Below are positions 1 through 7,874 of a stretch of 32,392 bases of DNA, piece after piece. The notes under the pieces were generated by a model, which was given only the letters and a program-made list of their open reading frames with translations, did no database searches and was not told the DNA's origin. The translations under genes were made by a program, and so were the position numbers. This stretch comes from Oscillospiraceae bacterium (GTDB lineage Bacteria > Bacillota > Clostridia > Oscillospirales > Acutalibacteraceae). Each line of letters starts with the position of its first letter. Position 1 is the stretch's first letter. The stretch spans positions 1 through 32,392 of the forward strand of contig SVOP01000010.1 of assembly GCA_015066325.1 (NCBI GenBank), written 5' to 3'.

Positions 1-331
1 TACCCCAGGCATCATATTCATATCTTGCAATACATTCGCCGGTGTTTTTGTAAATAGCAAGCACATCACCACGACGGTTTGTTGCGGTATACAGGTTATT
101 TCCGTTATACTCAATACCTGTAAGATAACCGTTGCTGTCATAATAGAAATAAAGCTTAGTGCCGTCACTGCGTTCTTCATAATGCAGATTGCCGTTAACA
201 TAGAAATATTTTGAGGTTACACCGTTAACAGTTTTAGAGGACCTTAAACCATTGGAATCGTATTTATAGCTTATTGCAGTATCACCTTTAGAATAGCTTG
301 TTAACTGTCTGCCATTCCAAGTAAGACTTGC
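1..331 (-). pseudogene. 5'-truncated RHS/YD-repeat protein fragment, continues off the left edge
   Basis: Reading the minus strand gives an open frame with clear YD-repeat signatures: LTWNGRQLTSYSKGD, then YKYDSNGLRSSKTVNG, YFYYDSNGYLTGIEYNG, and ARYEYDAWG at the window edge. This is the part of RHS/wall-associated proteins just before the conserved RHS core, the domain that forms a shell around a C-terminal toxin or effector. The C-terminal part lies outside the window. Upstream, similarity stops at about base 331, where the frame runs into a GGGACGGTT-type repeat. The frame then continues for about a dozen codons through the repeat before an in-frame TGA at 368-370. No ATG and no ribosome binding site are visible. 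A GTG at 335-337 lies inside the repeat and is a poor candidate start. It is therefore probably a broken gene or an orphan RHS cassette rather than an expressed gene. Confidence 0.75.
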
Positions 332-523
332 TCTCACAAGGGACGGTTCTGTGTGTTCTTTGTGTTCTCACAAGGGACGGTTCTGTGATTGGGTTGTTTT
401 GTACCAAAAACCGCCCCTGATTTTTAAGTTTTAAAAGGTTGAAAAGCCTTGAAACACAAGGGATTATGGCTCAATCATAAAACCGTCCCCTGATTGGTAT
501 CACCTGATTGGTTCTTTGTCCCC
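332..523. repeat. Cluster of short GGGACGGTT-core repeats in both orientations
   Basis: Two direct copies of TCTCACAAGGGACGGTTCTGTG lie at 332-353 and 366-387. Two copies in the opposite orientation, AAACCG(T)CCCCTGATT, lie at 408-422 and about 479-495. CCTGATTGGT also occurs twice (489-498 and 503-512). The copies at 374-391 and 472-489 form an imperfect inverted repeat: GGGACGGTT/AACCGTCCC plus TGATTG/CAATCA, with a symmetric 3-nt mismatch and about 80 nt between the arms. The rest of 332-598 holds no plausible gene. From memory, similar GGGACGGTTCT words occur in intergenic clusters of Clostridia and other anaerobes and may relate to REP-associated Y1 transposases. That link is inference, and no transposase is in this window. 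Confidence 0.8.
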
Positions 524-598
524 CATCTTCTTTATTGACTAATTCAATTATATTCTACTGCGACAGATATTTCAAGAGCTTTTCAATTTAAAATTCAA

Positions 599-622
599 GG
601 GCGATTTCCGAAGAAATCGCCC
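599..622 (-). terminator. UUCG-loop intrinsic terminator after spoVM
   Basis: A perfect 10-bp stem, GGGCGATTTC/GAAATCGCCC, encloses a 4-nt loop. On the minus strand the loop is TTCG closed by C-G, the very stable UUCG tetraloop form. It begins seven bases after the spoVM stop codon and is followed on the minus strand by TTGAATTTT, a modest U-tract. It probably ends the long minus-strand operon. The plus strand also has a T-rich tail (CTTTTATTT), so it could work in both directions. Confidence 0.85.
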
Positions 623-629
623 CTTTTAT

Positions 630-707
630 TTATTCGTCTTTTATACCAAACATCAACTTAAGAAAGCCTCTTAAAAACTTTGGACTGCGACATACAACAA
701 CTTTCAC
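630..707 (-). CDS. spoVM: Stage V sporulation protein SpoVM
   Basis: A 25-codon ORF missed by the ORF track. It starts with GTG, 9 nt after a good AAGGAG site, and reads MKVVVCRSPKFLRGFLKLM plus a short charged tail. Compared with B. subtilis SpoVM as I recall it (26 residues), it keeps Pro9 in a PKFL motif, Gly14, Met19 and Gly21 at the same positions, which also supports the GTG start. In the family SpoVM is a short amphipathic helix that recognises the convex curve of the forespore outer membrane and anchors SpoIVA, the base of the spore coat. Its place downstream of rsgA matches B. subtilis synteny, except that rpe and thiN are missing between them. A CATATTAT box on the minus strand about 30 nt before the start is vaguely like a sigma-E -10 element; this is weak. 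A terminator follows at once. Confidence 0.93.
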   Translation of the reverse strand: MKVVVCRSPKFLRGFLKLMFGIKDE

Positions 708-720
708 AATGCACCACTCC

Positions 721-739
721 TTATGTATTTGTTACATAA
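721..739 (-). other. Small perfect hairpin directly before the spoVM ribosome binding site
   Basis: TTATGTA-acaaa-TACATAA on the minus strand forms a 7-bp perfect stem in the 53-bp gap between rsgA and spoVM. The last bases of its 3' arm run directly into the AAGGAG site of spoVM. It could affect translation or mRNA stability, or be a small AT-rich palindrome with no function. The pairing is seen directly; a role is inference. Confidence 0.4.
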
Positions 740-760
740 TATGAGTGAGTTTTAAAAATG

Positions 761-1648
761 TTACAGTTGCCATTCTTTTAAGTCTTTCACTTCGTTATAC
801 ATTGCAACATAATTATTATGCCTGCTTTGGTGTATAACTCCATCTTTAAGAGCATCTAAAATGCAACAACCTTTTTCAACAGTATGGGAGCAGCTTGAAA
901 ATTTACATTTACCAAGATATTCACTGAATTCAGGAAAACAAAAAGGCAAGTTTTCTTTAACAATAATCTCACTGCTCTGCTCGATATCAAGGGAAGAAAA
1001 ACCGGGAGTATCTGCTACAAGACCGTTTCCGATATGATAAAGAGTGACCTCTCTTGTGGTATGGCGTCCGCGACCCAATTTATCGCTTACCTCGCCTGTT
1101 GCAAGAGAAAAGCGTTCGTCAATGCAATTCAAAAGAGATGATTTACCAACACCCGTATTCCCGGTGAAAACGGTAACACCTTCCCCTATCATTGCTTTGA
1201 CTTTTTCAACACCCTCACCTGTTTTGCAACAAACAGAAGCAACATCTATACCGGCTTTTGTATAAACCTCTTCGAGCTCACCTGTATCGCCTAAATCGCT
1301 TTTCGAGAAAACAACACAAGGCTTTATACCCTTATCCACAGCTATTGCGGTTAATTTATCAATAACCAGAAGGCTCGGAACAGGCTCTTTTACAGATGAA
1401 ACTATTATAAGAGTATCAATATTTGCTACGGGTGGCCTTAAAAGAAAATTCTTTCTCTCGTGAATTTCATCAATAGTATTCTCTCTGTCCTGACGGACTG
1501 TTATTGTTACATTATCACCCGCAAGAGGTGTGATTTTTTTCTTTCTGAATGCACCTCTTGCCTTACATTCAAAAACCTCTCCGGCGGCTTCTACATAATA
1601 GAAACCGCCGATGCCTTTAATTATTATTCCATCTATTACTTTTTCCAT
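761..1648 (-). CDS. rsgA: Small ribosomal subunit biogenesis GTPase RsgA (YloQ/CpgA)
   Basis: A circularly permuted GTPase of 295 residues, the usual length. An N-terminal OB fold (about 1-70) is followed by the GTPase motifs in permuted order: G4 SKSD at 115-118, P-loop GNTGVGKS at 163-170, the GRGRHTT switch region around 192-198, and DTPG at 213-216. A C-terminal zinc knuckle is formed by Cys248, Cys253, His255 and Cys261. In the family it acts in the cytoplasm on late 30S subunit maturation and is a known substrate of PrkC-type kinases in B. subtilis. It starts with ATG 3 nt after the prkC stop, so it is probably co-translated with prkC and prpC. It is followed by spoVM. Confidence 0.97.
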   Translation of the reverse strand: MEKVIDGIIIKGIGGFYYVEAAGEVFECKARGAFRKKKITPLAGDNVTITVRQDRENTIDEIHERKNFLLRPPVANIDTLIIVSSVKEPVPSLLVIDKLTAIAVDKGIKPCVVFSKSDLGDTGELEEVYTKAGIDVASVCCKTGEGVEKVKAMIGEGVTVFTGNTGVGKSSLLNCIDERFSLATGEVSDKLGRGRHTTREVTLYHIGNGLVADTPGFSSLDIEQSSEIIVKENLPFCFPEFSEYLGKCKFSSCSHTVEKGCCILDALKDGVIHQSRHNNYVAMYNEVKDLKEWQL

Positions 1649-1651
1649 AAA

Positions 1652-3919
1652 TCACTCTACCTGAGCATCTGTGCTGCTTTCTTCAGGAAGTGTGGTCTGT
1701 GTTGTTTCAGTAACTTCCTTTCTTGAAACAGTGAGAACAATAGAAGTTGTTTTATCCAGGTTAGGTGCTGTTGAGTACGCGGGTGATTGATTAATTACAG
1801 TACCCTCTTTTTCAAAGCTTTCCTCATATTTCACAGTAACATTCTTATAACCTAAGCTGTTAAGAGTGTTAACCGCCTCAGTCTCCGTAAGACCCATTAC
1901 ATCTGCATAAAACGCAACATCATATGTCTTCTCTTTGGTGAATTTAGCAGGTTCTCTTGTAAAATCGACAGTTGCTTCATAGAAAACTGCATCATTGAGA
2001 TAAACAACAACCTGTGAATCTCTTTCACTACCACTCACAGATAAAGCGTAAGAACTATTTATAGAGCTATTAATAGTTTCTGTTTTAATAAGCTCATTAT
2101 CTAAATAAACCCTTACGGAAATGCTTCCTGCTTTCGGAAGATTTATTGTTTTTGTTGCATTAACAAGACCTGAGCTGACAGTTAAAACAACTGTATCACC
2201 TTCTCTTACGGGAGAACCATCCGCAGGTGATTGGCTGAGAACATAGTCTTTCTCAACATTACTGTCAGCACTTTCAACCTTATAAAGCACCAAGCCGTTT
2301 TCTTCAAGAATCTCTTTAGCATCTTCAAGAGATTTCCCTTCTAATTTCGGCATTTTAAAAAGCTCACCTGCAGCTGTATCAGCAGCATAATAAATGGTAA
2401 TGGTTGAGCCAACGGCAACAGTTGTGTTTGCTGCGGGATCTGTTCTTATTACCTGACCTACAGCAACAGTTTCATCTTCAGTTGGAACAACTGCCACATT
2501 AAAGCCCATTCTCTCAAGAGCATCACTTGCTTCTCTATAGTTTTTACCGGCAAAATCAGGAATCACCTGACCTTCTCCCGCTTTTGCAACATAGAGAATT
2601 ATTGTTGAACCTTCGGGAACCTCGGTACCAGCTTTAGGGTCCTGGTCATAAACACTGCCTTCTGTAGCATCTGAAAACGAAGCATAATACACTTCAAAAT
2701 TATATTTTTCTTTGTATTCTTCATTATCTTTTATTTCAAGTTCATAGTTCATTCCAACAAAGCTATCAACCTCAATATTTTTATTCCCGAAAAGCTTTAC
2801 ACCTAAAAGAATTAATACAAACAAAACCACTGCAACAACAGCACCTGCAATAATAGGTTTTTTGTTTATATTTTTGTTCTGAACATCCTGTATCGGAATT
2901 TCGTCGTCACCGGAGAGTTCAGATACTTTCTTTTTCACATCCGCAGTGGGTACAACAGGTTCAAATTTATCTGTAATTTCTTCTCTTTCAGCTTTTACAA
3001 CAGGGATTGTTCTTGTTTTCTCCTGAATTTTACCAATAGGACGAGTTGCATCTAAATCTTCAGAGTAAGACTGATAATCAAATTTGATATTTGGATTTCT
3101 TTTCAATTCTTCTAAATCCATAAGCACTTCTGCGGCGCTCTGATAACGCTCTCTTGTGCTTTTCTGCATTGCTTTCATTGTTATCTGCTCGAAGCCTACA
3201 GGGATTTTAGAATTTATTGTTCTCGGTGGTTGTGCCTCACTATTAACCTGCATAAGTGCAACACTTACCGCATTATCCGCGTCAAAGGGCAGCTTACCTG
3301 TAAGCATTTCATAAAGCATTATACCAACAGAATAAATATCCGCTTTCTCATCGGTAAGCTCACCTTTAGCTTGTTCAGGGCTTATGTAGTGAACCGAGCC
3401 AATTGCTTTTTCAGTAACGGTACGGCTTTCGCTATGGCTGAATCTTGCAATACCAAAGTCTGCAACCTTAATTGTTCCGTTTTCAAGAAGCATAATATTC
3501 TGAGGCTTAACATCTCTGTGCACAACACCTTTATCGTGGGCGTGCTGAAGGGCACGAAGAATCTGAATGATAAAGAACAATGCTTCGTTCCAATCAATAG
3601 CACCACGTTTTTCAATATATTCCTTGAGTGTTATACCCTCAATATACTCCATTACAATATACTGCAATCTGTCGCCAAAGCTAACATCATAAACCTTAAC
3701 AATATTAGGATGTGACAAAACTGCAATTGCTTTGGATTCGTTTTTAAATCTGCGACGAAATTCTTCATTTGCAAGGTATTCTTCTTTAAGAACCTTTACA
3801 GCAACAATTCTGTCATCAATGTTGTCGTATGCCTTATATACAACCGCCATACCGCCAACGCCGATAACATCCTGAATTTCATATCTTCCGTCAAGTCTTT
3901 TTCCTACATAATTTTCCAT
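1652..3919 (-). CDS. prkC: Membrane Ser/Thr protein kinase with PASTA domains
   Basis: A PrkC/PknB-type kinase of 755 residues. The kinase domain spans about 10-270 with glycine loop IGVGGMAVVY, Lys42, HRDVKPQN (Asp136), DFG at 154-156 and SVHYISPEQA. A charged juxtamembrane linker (about 280-354) leads to one membrane helix at 355-377. Outside lie three PASTA domains (about 381-446, 450-513, 519-583), a beta-rich Ig-like segment (about 588-654), and a fourth PASTA-like domain (about 660-733) before a short Ser/Thr/Glu tail. PASTA domains bind muropeptides or lipid II, and PrkC links cell-wall state to growth and spore germination in B. subtilis. It follows the partner phosphatase gene prpC by 2 nt. 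The fourth PASTA-like domain after the Ig-like segment is an unusual order. Confidence 0.97.
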   Translation of the reverse strand: MENYVGKRLDGRYEIQDVIGVGGMAVVYKAYDNIDDRIVAVKVLKEEYLANEEFRRRFKNESKAIAVLSHPNIVKVYDVSFGDRLQYIVMEYIEGITLKEYIEKRGAIDWNEALFFIIQILRALQHAHDKGVVHRDVKPQNIMLLENGTIKVADFGIARFSHSESRTVTEKAIGSVHYISPEQAKGELTDEKADIYSVGIMLYEMLTGKLPFDADNAVSVALMQVNSEAQPPRTINSKIPVGFEQITMKAMQKSTRERYQSAAEVLMDLEELKRNPNIKFDYQSYSEDLDATRPIGKIQEKTRTIPVVKAEREEITDKFEPVVPTADVKKKVSELSGDDEIPIQDVQNKNINKKPIIAGAVVAVVLFVLILLGVKLFGNKNIEVDSFVGMNYELEIKDNEEYKEKYNFEVYYASFSDATEGSVYDQDPKAGTEVPEGSTIILYVAKAGEGQVIPDFAGKNYREASDALERMGFNVAVVPTEDETVAVGQVIRTDPAANTTVAVGSTITIYYAADTAAGELFKMPKLEGKSLEDAKEILEENGLVLYKVESADSNVEKDYVLSQSPADGSPVREGDTVVLTVSSGLVNATKTINLPKAGSISVRVYLDNELIKTETINSSINSSYALSVSGSERDSQVVVYLNDAVFYEATVDFTREPAKFTKEKTYDVAFYADVMGLTETEAVNTLNSLGYKNVTVKYEESFEKEGTVINQSPAYSTAPNLDKTTSIVLTVSRKEVTETTQTTLPEESSTDAQVE

Positions 3920-3921
3920 AC

Positions 3922-4650
3922 TTACTCTCCTTGAGCCAAAATAACAACAGTTACATTATCACGCCCACCTGTGCTATTTGCCGTTTCTACAAGTTTTTCG
4001 GTTGAAGAATCACCGTATTCTTTAACTGTTTTTAATATATCAGCATCAGAAACATAACCATTAAGTCCATCTGTGCAAATAAGTAATTTATCATTATTAT
4101 TTATATCAACAATATCAATTTCAACATCTACAATATGCTCAATACCGACTGCTCTTGTTATAATATTTCTGTCGGGATGAATGGTTGCTTCTTCTTCGGT
4201 TATTTTACCTGTATCAATAAGCAACTGAACAAAAGAGTGGTCTTTGGTGATTGATTTGATTTCATCATTTATAAGATAAGCTCTACTGTCACCAACATGT
4301 GCAATAATTGCAATATTGCCCGAAACAAGAACTGCCACAACAGTTGTACCCATCCCTTTTAACTCAAGGTTTTCTTGAGATTGCTTGAATACTGCTGAAT
4401 TAGCGGCATTAATTGCTGTTGTTAAAAGGTTTTTTGCGCTACTTATGTTCATATTTTTGCGATAGCCTCTTTTAATGGCTTCCGAAACCTTTTCAACACA
4501 AATTGAACTTGCTACCTGACCACCGGAAACACCGCCCATTCCGTCACAAACAACTGCCCAGCAATCAGCATCATCAAAGCTGCCAAAGCAAAAAGCATCC
4601 TGGTTAGTTTCACGAACAAGACCAATATCTGTTTTCCCAAAAATCTTCAC
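3922..4650 (-). CDS. prpC: PP2C-family protein phosphatase, partner of PrkC
   Basis: A 242-residue metal-dependent Ser/Thr phosphatase, the normal size for PrpC/Stp. Family motifs are present in order: VRETNQDAF near the N-terminus, VVCDGMGG (metal-binding Asp36), HVGDSRAYL, TKDHSFVQLL, ITRAVG, CTDGLNGYVSD and GGRDNVTVV. It removes phosphate from proteins modified by PrkC, and the two genes are 2 nt apart. The start is GTG, placed 9 nt after a strong AAAGGAG site. An 80-bp gap separates it from rlmN; I see only a weak promoter-like pair there (TTTAAT, 17 nt, TAACAT on the minus strand), so separate transcription is possible but unproven. Confidence 0.96.
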   Translation of the reverse strand: MKIFGKTDIGLVRETNQDAFCFGSFDDADCWAVVCDGMGGVSGGQVASSICVEKVSEAIKRGYRKNMNISSAKNLLTTAINAANSAVFKQSQENLELKGMGTTVVAVLVSGNIAIIAHVGDSRAYLINDEIKSITKDHSFVQLLIDTGKITEEEATIHPDRNIITRAVGIEHIVDVEIDIVDINNNDKLLICTDGLNGYVSDADILKTVKEYGDSSTEKLVETANSTGGRDNVTVVILAQGE

Positions 4651-4730
4651 GGTGTTTCACTCCTTTCAAGAGTTTTAACGATGTTACTGAGAAAAGTGAC
4701 TGTATTAAACCATATTTGGTTCGAATTCAT

Positions 4731-5774
4731 TCACTCTATATCTTCTTTCATTTTTTCCCGTCTTAACTGACCGCAGGAAGCATTTATATCAGAACCGAGC
4801 GTTCGGCGTATTGTTACCGTATGCCCTGCTCTTTCAAGTATTTTTTTAAAATTCTGAATATCGTTGTCACTGCTTCTTTCGTGACCTTTTTCAGGAACCT
4901 CATTAGCAGGAATAAGGTTTATATGGCAAAGAATGCCTTTTAACTTTACGCCTAATTCCCTTGCACATTCGGGTGTATCGTTAACACCTTTCATCATTGC
5001 GTATTCGAATGAGATTCGCCTTGATGTTTTATCGCCATAGGTTTTACAAGCTCTAAGAAGCTCATCTACATTCCAGGATTTATTAACAGGCATTATTTTT
5101 GAGCGGATTTCATCATTGGGCGCATGAAGAGAAACAGATAAAGTAAGCTGTAAATCTCGGTCAAGCAAATCGTAAATCCTCGGCACAATTCCGCTTGTAG
5201 AAAGCGAAATATGCCTCATACCGATATTAAGCCCCTTTTCATCGCTTACAAGCTCTAAAAAGCGCATTACATTATCAAAATTATCAAGAGGCTCACCCAT
5301 TCCCATTAACACAATACGGGAAATTCGCAGACCCAAATCTCTTTGAGCGGCATAAATCTGCCCAAGAATTTCCGATGGAGCTAACTGACGCTTGAAGCCT
5401 CCGATACCCGATGCACAGAAGGCACACCCCATTTTACAACCGACCTGAGTTGAAACACATATTGTGTGACCATATTTATAATCCATAACCACACATTCAA
5501 GATATTCTCCATCAGGCAAAGAATACAGGTATTTTACCGTATTATCATACCGCGAAACAAGTTTTTTTTCAATAGCACAAGTAAAAATGACAAAATTGTC
5601 ATTTAATTTAGCTATTAAATCCTTTGAAATATTGGTCATTTCCTCAAATGATGCAACACATTTTTTATGTAACCAATCATAAACCTGAGTTGCTCTGAAT
5701 TTTGGAAGTCCCATTTCTTTAAATTCTGAAGAAAGCTCTTCAAAATTCATTGAAACAATATCTTTTTTCTCCAT
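4731..5774 (-). CDS. rlmN: Dual-specificity 23S rRNA A2503 / tRNA methyltransferase RlmN
   Basis: A radical-SAM methyltransferase of 347 residues. The iron-sulfur cluster motif CKMGCAFC gives Cys113, Cys117 and Cys120. GMGEPLDNF follows, and Cys334 in DINASCGQL is the family's methyl-carrying cysteine. RlmN methylates C2 of adenosine 2503 in 23S rRNA and, in many bacteria, A37 of some tRNAs. The Cfr resistance enzyme is a relative, but the chromosomal setting beside rsmB and prpC points to housekeeping RlmN. It starts with ATG after AGAAGG, 2 nt beyond the rsmB stop. Confidence 0.97.
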   Translation of the reverse strand: MEKKDIVSMNFEELSSEFKEMGLPKFRATQVYDWLHKKCVASFEEMTNISKDLIAKLNDNFVIFTCAIEKKLVSRYDNTVKYLYSLPDGEYLECVVMDYKYGHTICVSTQVGCKMGCAFCASGIGGFKRQLAPSEILGQIYAAQRDLGLRISRIVLMGMGEPLDNFDNVMRFLELVSDEKGLNIGMRHISLSTSGIVPRIYDLLDRDLQLTLSVSLHAPNDEIRSKIMPVNKSWNVDELLRACKTYGDKTSRRISFEYAMMKGVNDTPECARELGVKLKGILCHINLIPANEVPEKGHERSSDNDIQNFKKILERAGHTVTIRRTLGSDINASCGQLRREKMKEDIE

Positions 5775-5776
5775 AA

Positions 5777-7090
5777 TTACCTTCTTTGAAAAGCGGCAAT
5801 AAAAAAGCCGTCACAATTATTTTTATGCGGAAAAAGGGTTAAATAATCACCCTCATCAACTGCCCTTTCTATATGGGGCAAAACCTTAACAGAATAAAAA
5901 TCTGCATTATCTTTTAAAAAAGCGTCGCAAATTTTTCTATTCTCGTTAGGATTAACAGAACAAGTAGAATAAATAAGTCTGCCACCGCTTTTAACATATT
6001 TTGAAGATGTTTCAAGAATCTGCCGTTGAATTGGCAATAAGCTTTTTGTATCATCAAGTTTTTTATATTTTATTTCAGGCTTTTTACCAATTATGCCAAG
6101 ACCTGAACAAGGAACATCACAAAGAACTCTGTCCATCCGAGGTAAATCTTCATTAAAAACAGTTGCATCATTTACAAAGGGCCTAACACAGCTTAAGCCA
6201 AGTCGCTCTGCTCCGCTTTTTATTAAATCTGTTCTTTGTGAATAAACATCACAGGAATAAAGAGTTCCTTTATTTTCCATATATTGTGCAGCAGTAAAGG
6301 TTTTACCACCTGGTGCTGCGCAAACATCAACGGCATTCGCTCCGGGGAACAATTCAAGAGCTTCAACACAAAGCTGAGATGACAAATCCTCTACATGAAA
6401 AAGTCCTTTTTTGAAGCTTTCAAGGTTATAAACCGCATTATTAATTTCTATTTTCAAAGCATTCTCTAAATATGTATCGAACACTTTCACATTTTCTCTT
6501 ATTAATATTTCTTTTAATTCTTTGGTTGTTGTTGTTTTAACTGTATTTACTCTGATAAAAATCTCTTTTGGCTCTAAAGATGCTTTAAGAAATTCTTCCG
6601 TATTCTCTTTTCCGTAATGGTGAATTAAAAACTTAACCGAATCCTCGGGCATTGAATAAGTAACGGATATTTTTTCCGTTTCACTTGAAATATTTTTGTA
6701 ATCTAATCCATTTAGTCCTATTTTTCTTAAAACTGCATTAACAAGACCTGATGCAAATTCACATTTATTATTTTTTGCAAGTTTTACGCTTTCATTTACA
6801 GCAGCACTCTGAGGAATTTTATCCATATAAAGAAGCTGATAAGCACCCAATCTCAGAACGGTGAGTATTTCTGTTTTCTTTACAGGCTTTGAAAGATACT
6901 GTGAAATTGCATAATCAAGGGTTATTTTTCTTTCAGTAACACCATAAACAAGGCGGGAAATAAAAGCACAATCAGTGCTGTCAGGATTATACATCTTAAC
7001 AGCACTGTCTATTGCAAGGTTTGAATAAGCTTCGTCAACCTCAATTTTCAAAAGTATCTCGTAGGCGATTTGCCTTGCGGATTTACTCAT
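5777..7090 (-). CDS. rsmB: 16S rRNA m5C967 methyltransferase RsmB
   Basis: A 437-residue protein with an N-terminal NusB-like RNA-binding domain (about 1-135) and a SAM-dependent methyltransferase domain. SAM motif DVCAAPGGKTF lies near residue 257, the CDVPCSGLG motif follows, and the catalytic cysteine lies in YSTCSVNPNEN. It forms 5-methylcytosine at position 967 of 16S rRNA. It overlaps the upstream peptidase gene by 4 nt (ATGA) and has AGGAG within that gene's last codons, so translation is probably coupled. The order fmt...rsmB-rlmN is conserved in Firmicutes. Confidence 0.96.
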   Translation of the reverse strand: MSKSARQIAYEILLKIEVDEAYSNLAIDSAVKMYNPDSTDCAFISRLVYGVTERKITLDYAISQYLSKPVKKTEILTVLRLGAYQLLYMDKIPQSAAVNESVKLAKNNKCEFASGLVNAVLRKIGLNGLDYKNISSETEKISVTYSMPEDSVKFLIHHYGKENTEEFLKASLEPKEIFIRVNTVKTTTTKELKEILIRENVKVFDTYLENALKIEINNAVYNLESFKKGLFHVEDLSSQLCVEALELFPGANAVDVCAAPGGKTFTAAQYMENKGTLYSCDVYSQRTDLIKSGAERLGLSCVRPFVNDATVFNEDLPRMDRVLCDVPCSGLGIIGKKPEIKYKKLDDTKSLLPIQRQILETSSKYVKSGGRLIYSTCSVNPNENRKICDAFLKDNADFYSVKVLPHIERAVDEGDYLTLFPHKNNCDGFFIAAFQRR

Positions 7091-7785
7091 CTTCTGTTTC
7101 TCCTACCGCCGTACAATAATACCAAACGCAAAATCTGGGCAATACTTGTTGCCAAAGCCGCAACGTAAGTCATAGCAGCCATTTTTAAAACCTTTGCCGC
7201 GCCATTTTTCTCTTCAAAGGAGAGGAGTCCGTTGGATTCAATAACACTTAACGCTCTTTTACTTGCATTGAACTCAACAGGCAAGGTAATTAACTGAAAA
7301 AGAGCTACAAAAGAGAAAAAGCCTATACCAATCCAAACAAGAGGTTCATAACCAAAAAGCACACCGGCTATAAGTAAGGGCATTGAAAGTGTTGAACCAA
7401 TATTACAAACGGGCAAAATAAGATTTCTTACTTTAATCGGAGCATAACTCTCAGCGTGCTGAGCCGCGTGACCCGCTTCATGACAAGCAACACCGACTGC
7501 AGCAATGGAAGAGCCGTTAAAGACACCGTCAGAAAGACGGATCACCTTGCTTCTCGGGTCGTAATGGTCGGAAAGCCTGCCACTCACGTGTTCAATAGCA
7601 ACATCATGAATGCCATAGTAACCAAGCACCATTTGCGCTGCCTGAGCGCCTGTTATATTACGAGCGTTTCCGATTTTTGAGTACTTTGCATAGGTTGATT
7701 TTAATTTAGCCTGAATGATAAGTGATGCAATAATTACGGGAACAACGATAATAATATAATAATAGTCAAAATAGAAAAATGGCAT
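7087..7785 (-). CDS. YugP-type membrane zinc metallopeptidase
   Basis: The ORF track starts 15 nt earlier, but a GGAGG site lies 8 nt before an internal ATG at 7783-7785, so the protein probably starts MPFFYFDYYY (232 residues). A hydrophobic helix at about 8-25 is followed by a soluble part with HEAGH at about 102-106, then two or three hydrophobic segments (about 125-170 and near the C-terminus). This matches the YugP/neutral zinc metallopeptidase family, whose substrate is not well established; a quality-control role at the membrane is only a guess. It sits between fmt and rsmB, a place where B. subtilis has no gene. Confidence 0.9.
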   Translation of the reverse strand: MPFFYFDYYYIIIVVPVIIASLIIQAKLKSTYAKYSKIGNARNITGAQAAQMVLGYYGIHDVAIEHVSGRLSDHYDPRSKVIRLSDGVFNGSSIAAVGVACHEAGHAAQHAESYAPIKVRNLILPVCNIGSTLSMPLLIAGVLFGYEPLVWIGIGFFSFVALFQLITLPVEFNASKRALSVIESNGLLSFEEKNGAAKVLKMAAMTYVAALATSIAQILRLVLLYGGRRNRR

Positions 7786-7819
7786 TATATCAACCTCCAT
7801 TAAAATTTTCTTAACGATA

Positions 7820-7848
7820 ATTCTATACCCATATATTTAATCAAACAA
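7820..7848 (-). promoter_or_regulatory. Possible sigma-A promoter before the YugP-type gene
   Basis: On the minus strand TTGTTT (7843-7848) and TAGAAT (7820-7825) are separated by exactly 17 nt, in the 84-bp gap between fmt and the YugP-type gene. The -10 is one base from consensus; the -35 matches only TTG. This is a modest candidate for an internal promoter of the yugP-rsmB-rlmN segment. Confidence 0.4.
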
Positions 7849-7857
7849 AAACGCTGT

Positions 7858-7874
7858 ATTAACAAAATGTTAAT
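7858..7874. repeat. Perfect 7-bp inverted repeat over the fmt stop codon
   Basis: ATTAACA-AAA-TGTTAAT is a perfect palindrome that includes the fmt stop codon. There is no immediate T-run on the minus strand, only GTTTTTG about 10 nt later, so it is at best a weak terminator. It could also be a protein-binding site or chance AT-rich symmetry. Confidence 0.35.

Noticed and set aside
332-387. CRISPR-like array from the two 22-nt direct repeats
   Set aside because: Only two direct copies with a 12-nt gap, further copies are inverted, and there are no cas genes or regular spacers.
3230-3715. Plus-strand ORF of 161 codons opposite prkC
   Set aside because: It lies entirely antisense to the kinase domain, has no ribosome binding site and no recognisable motif, and its composition is what a shadow frame gives.
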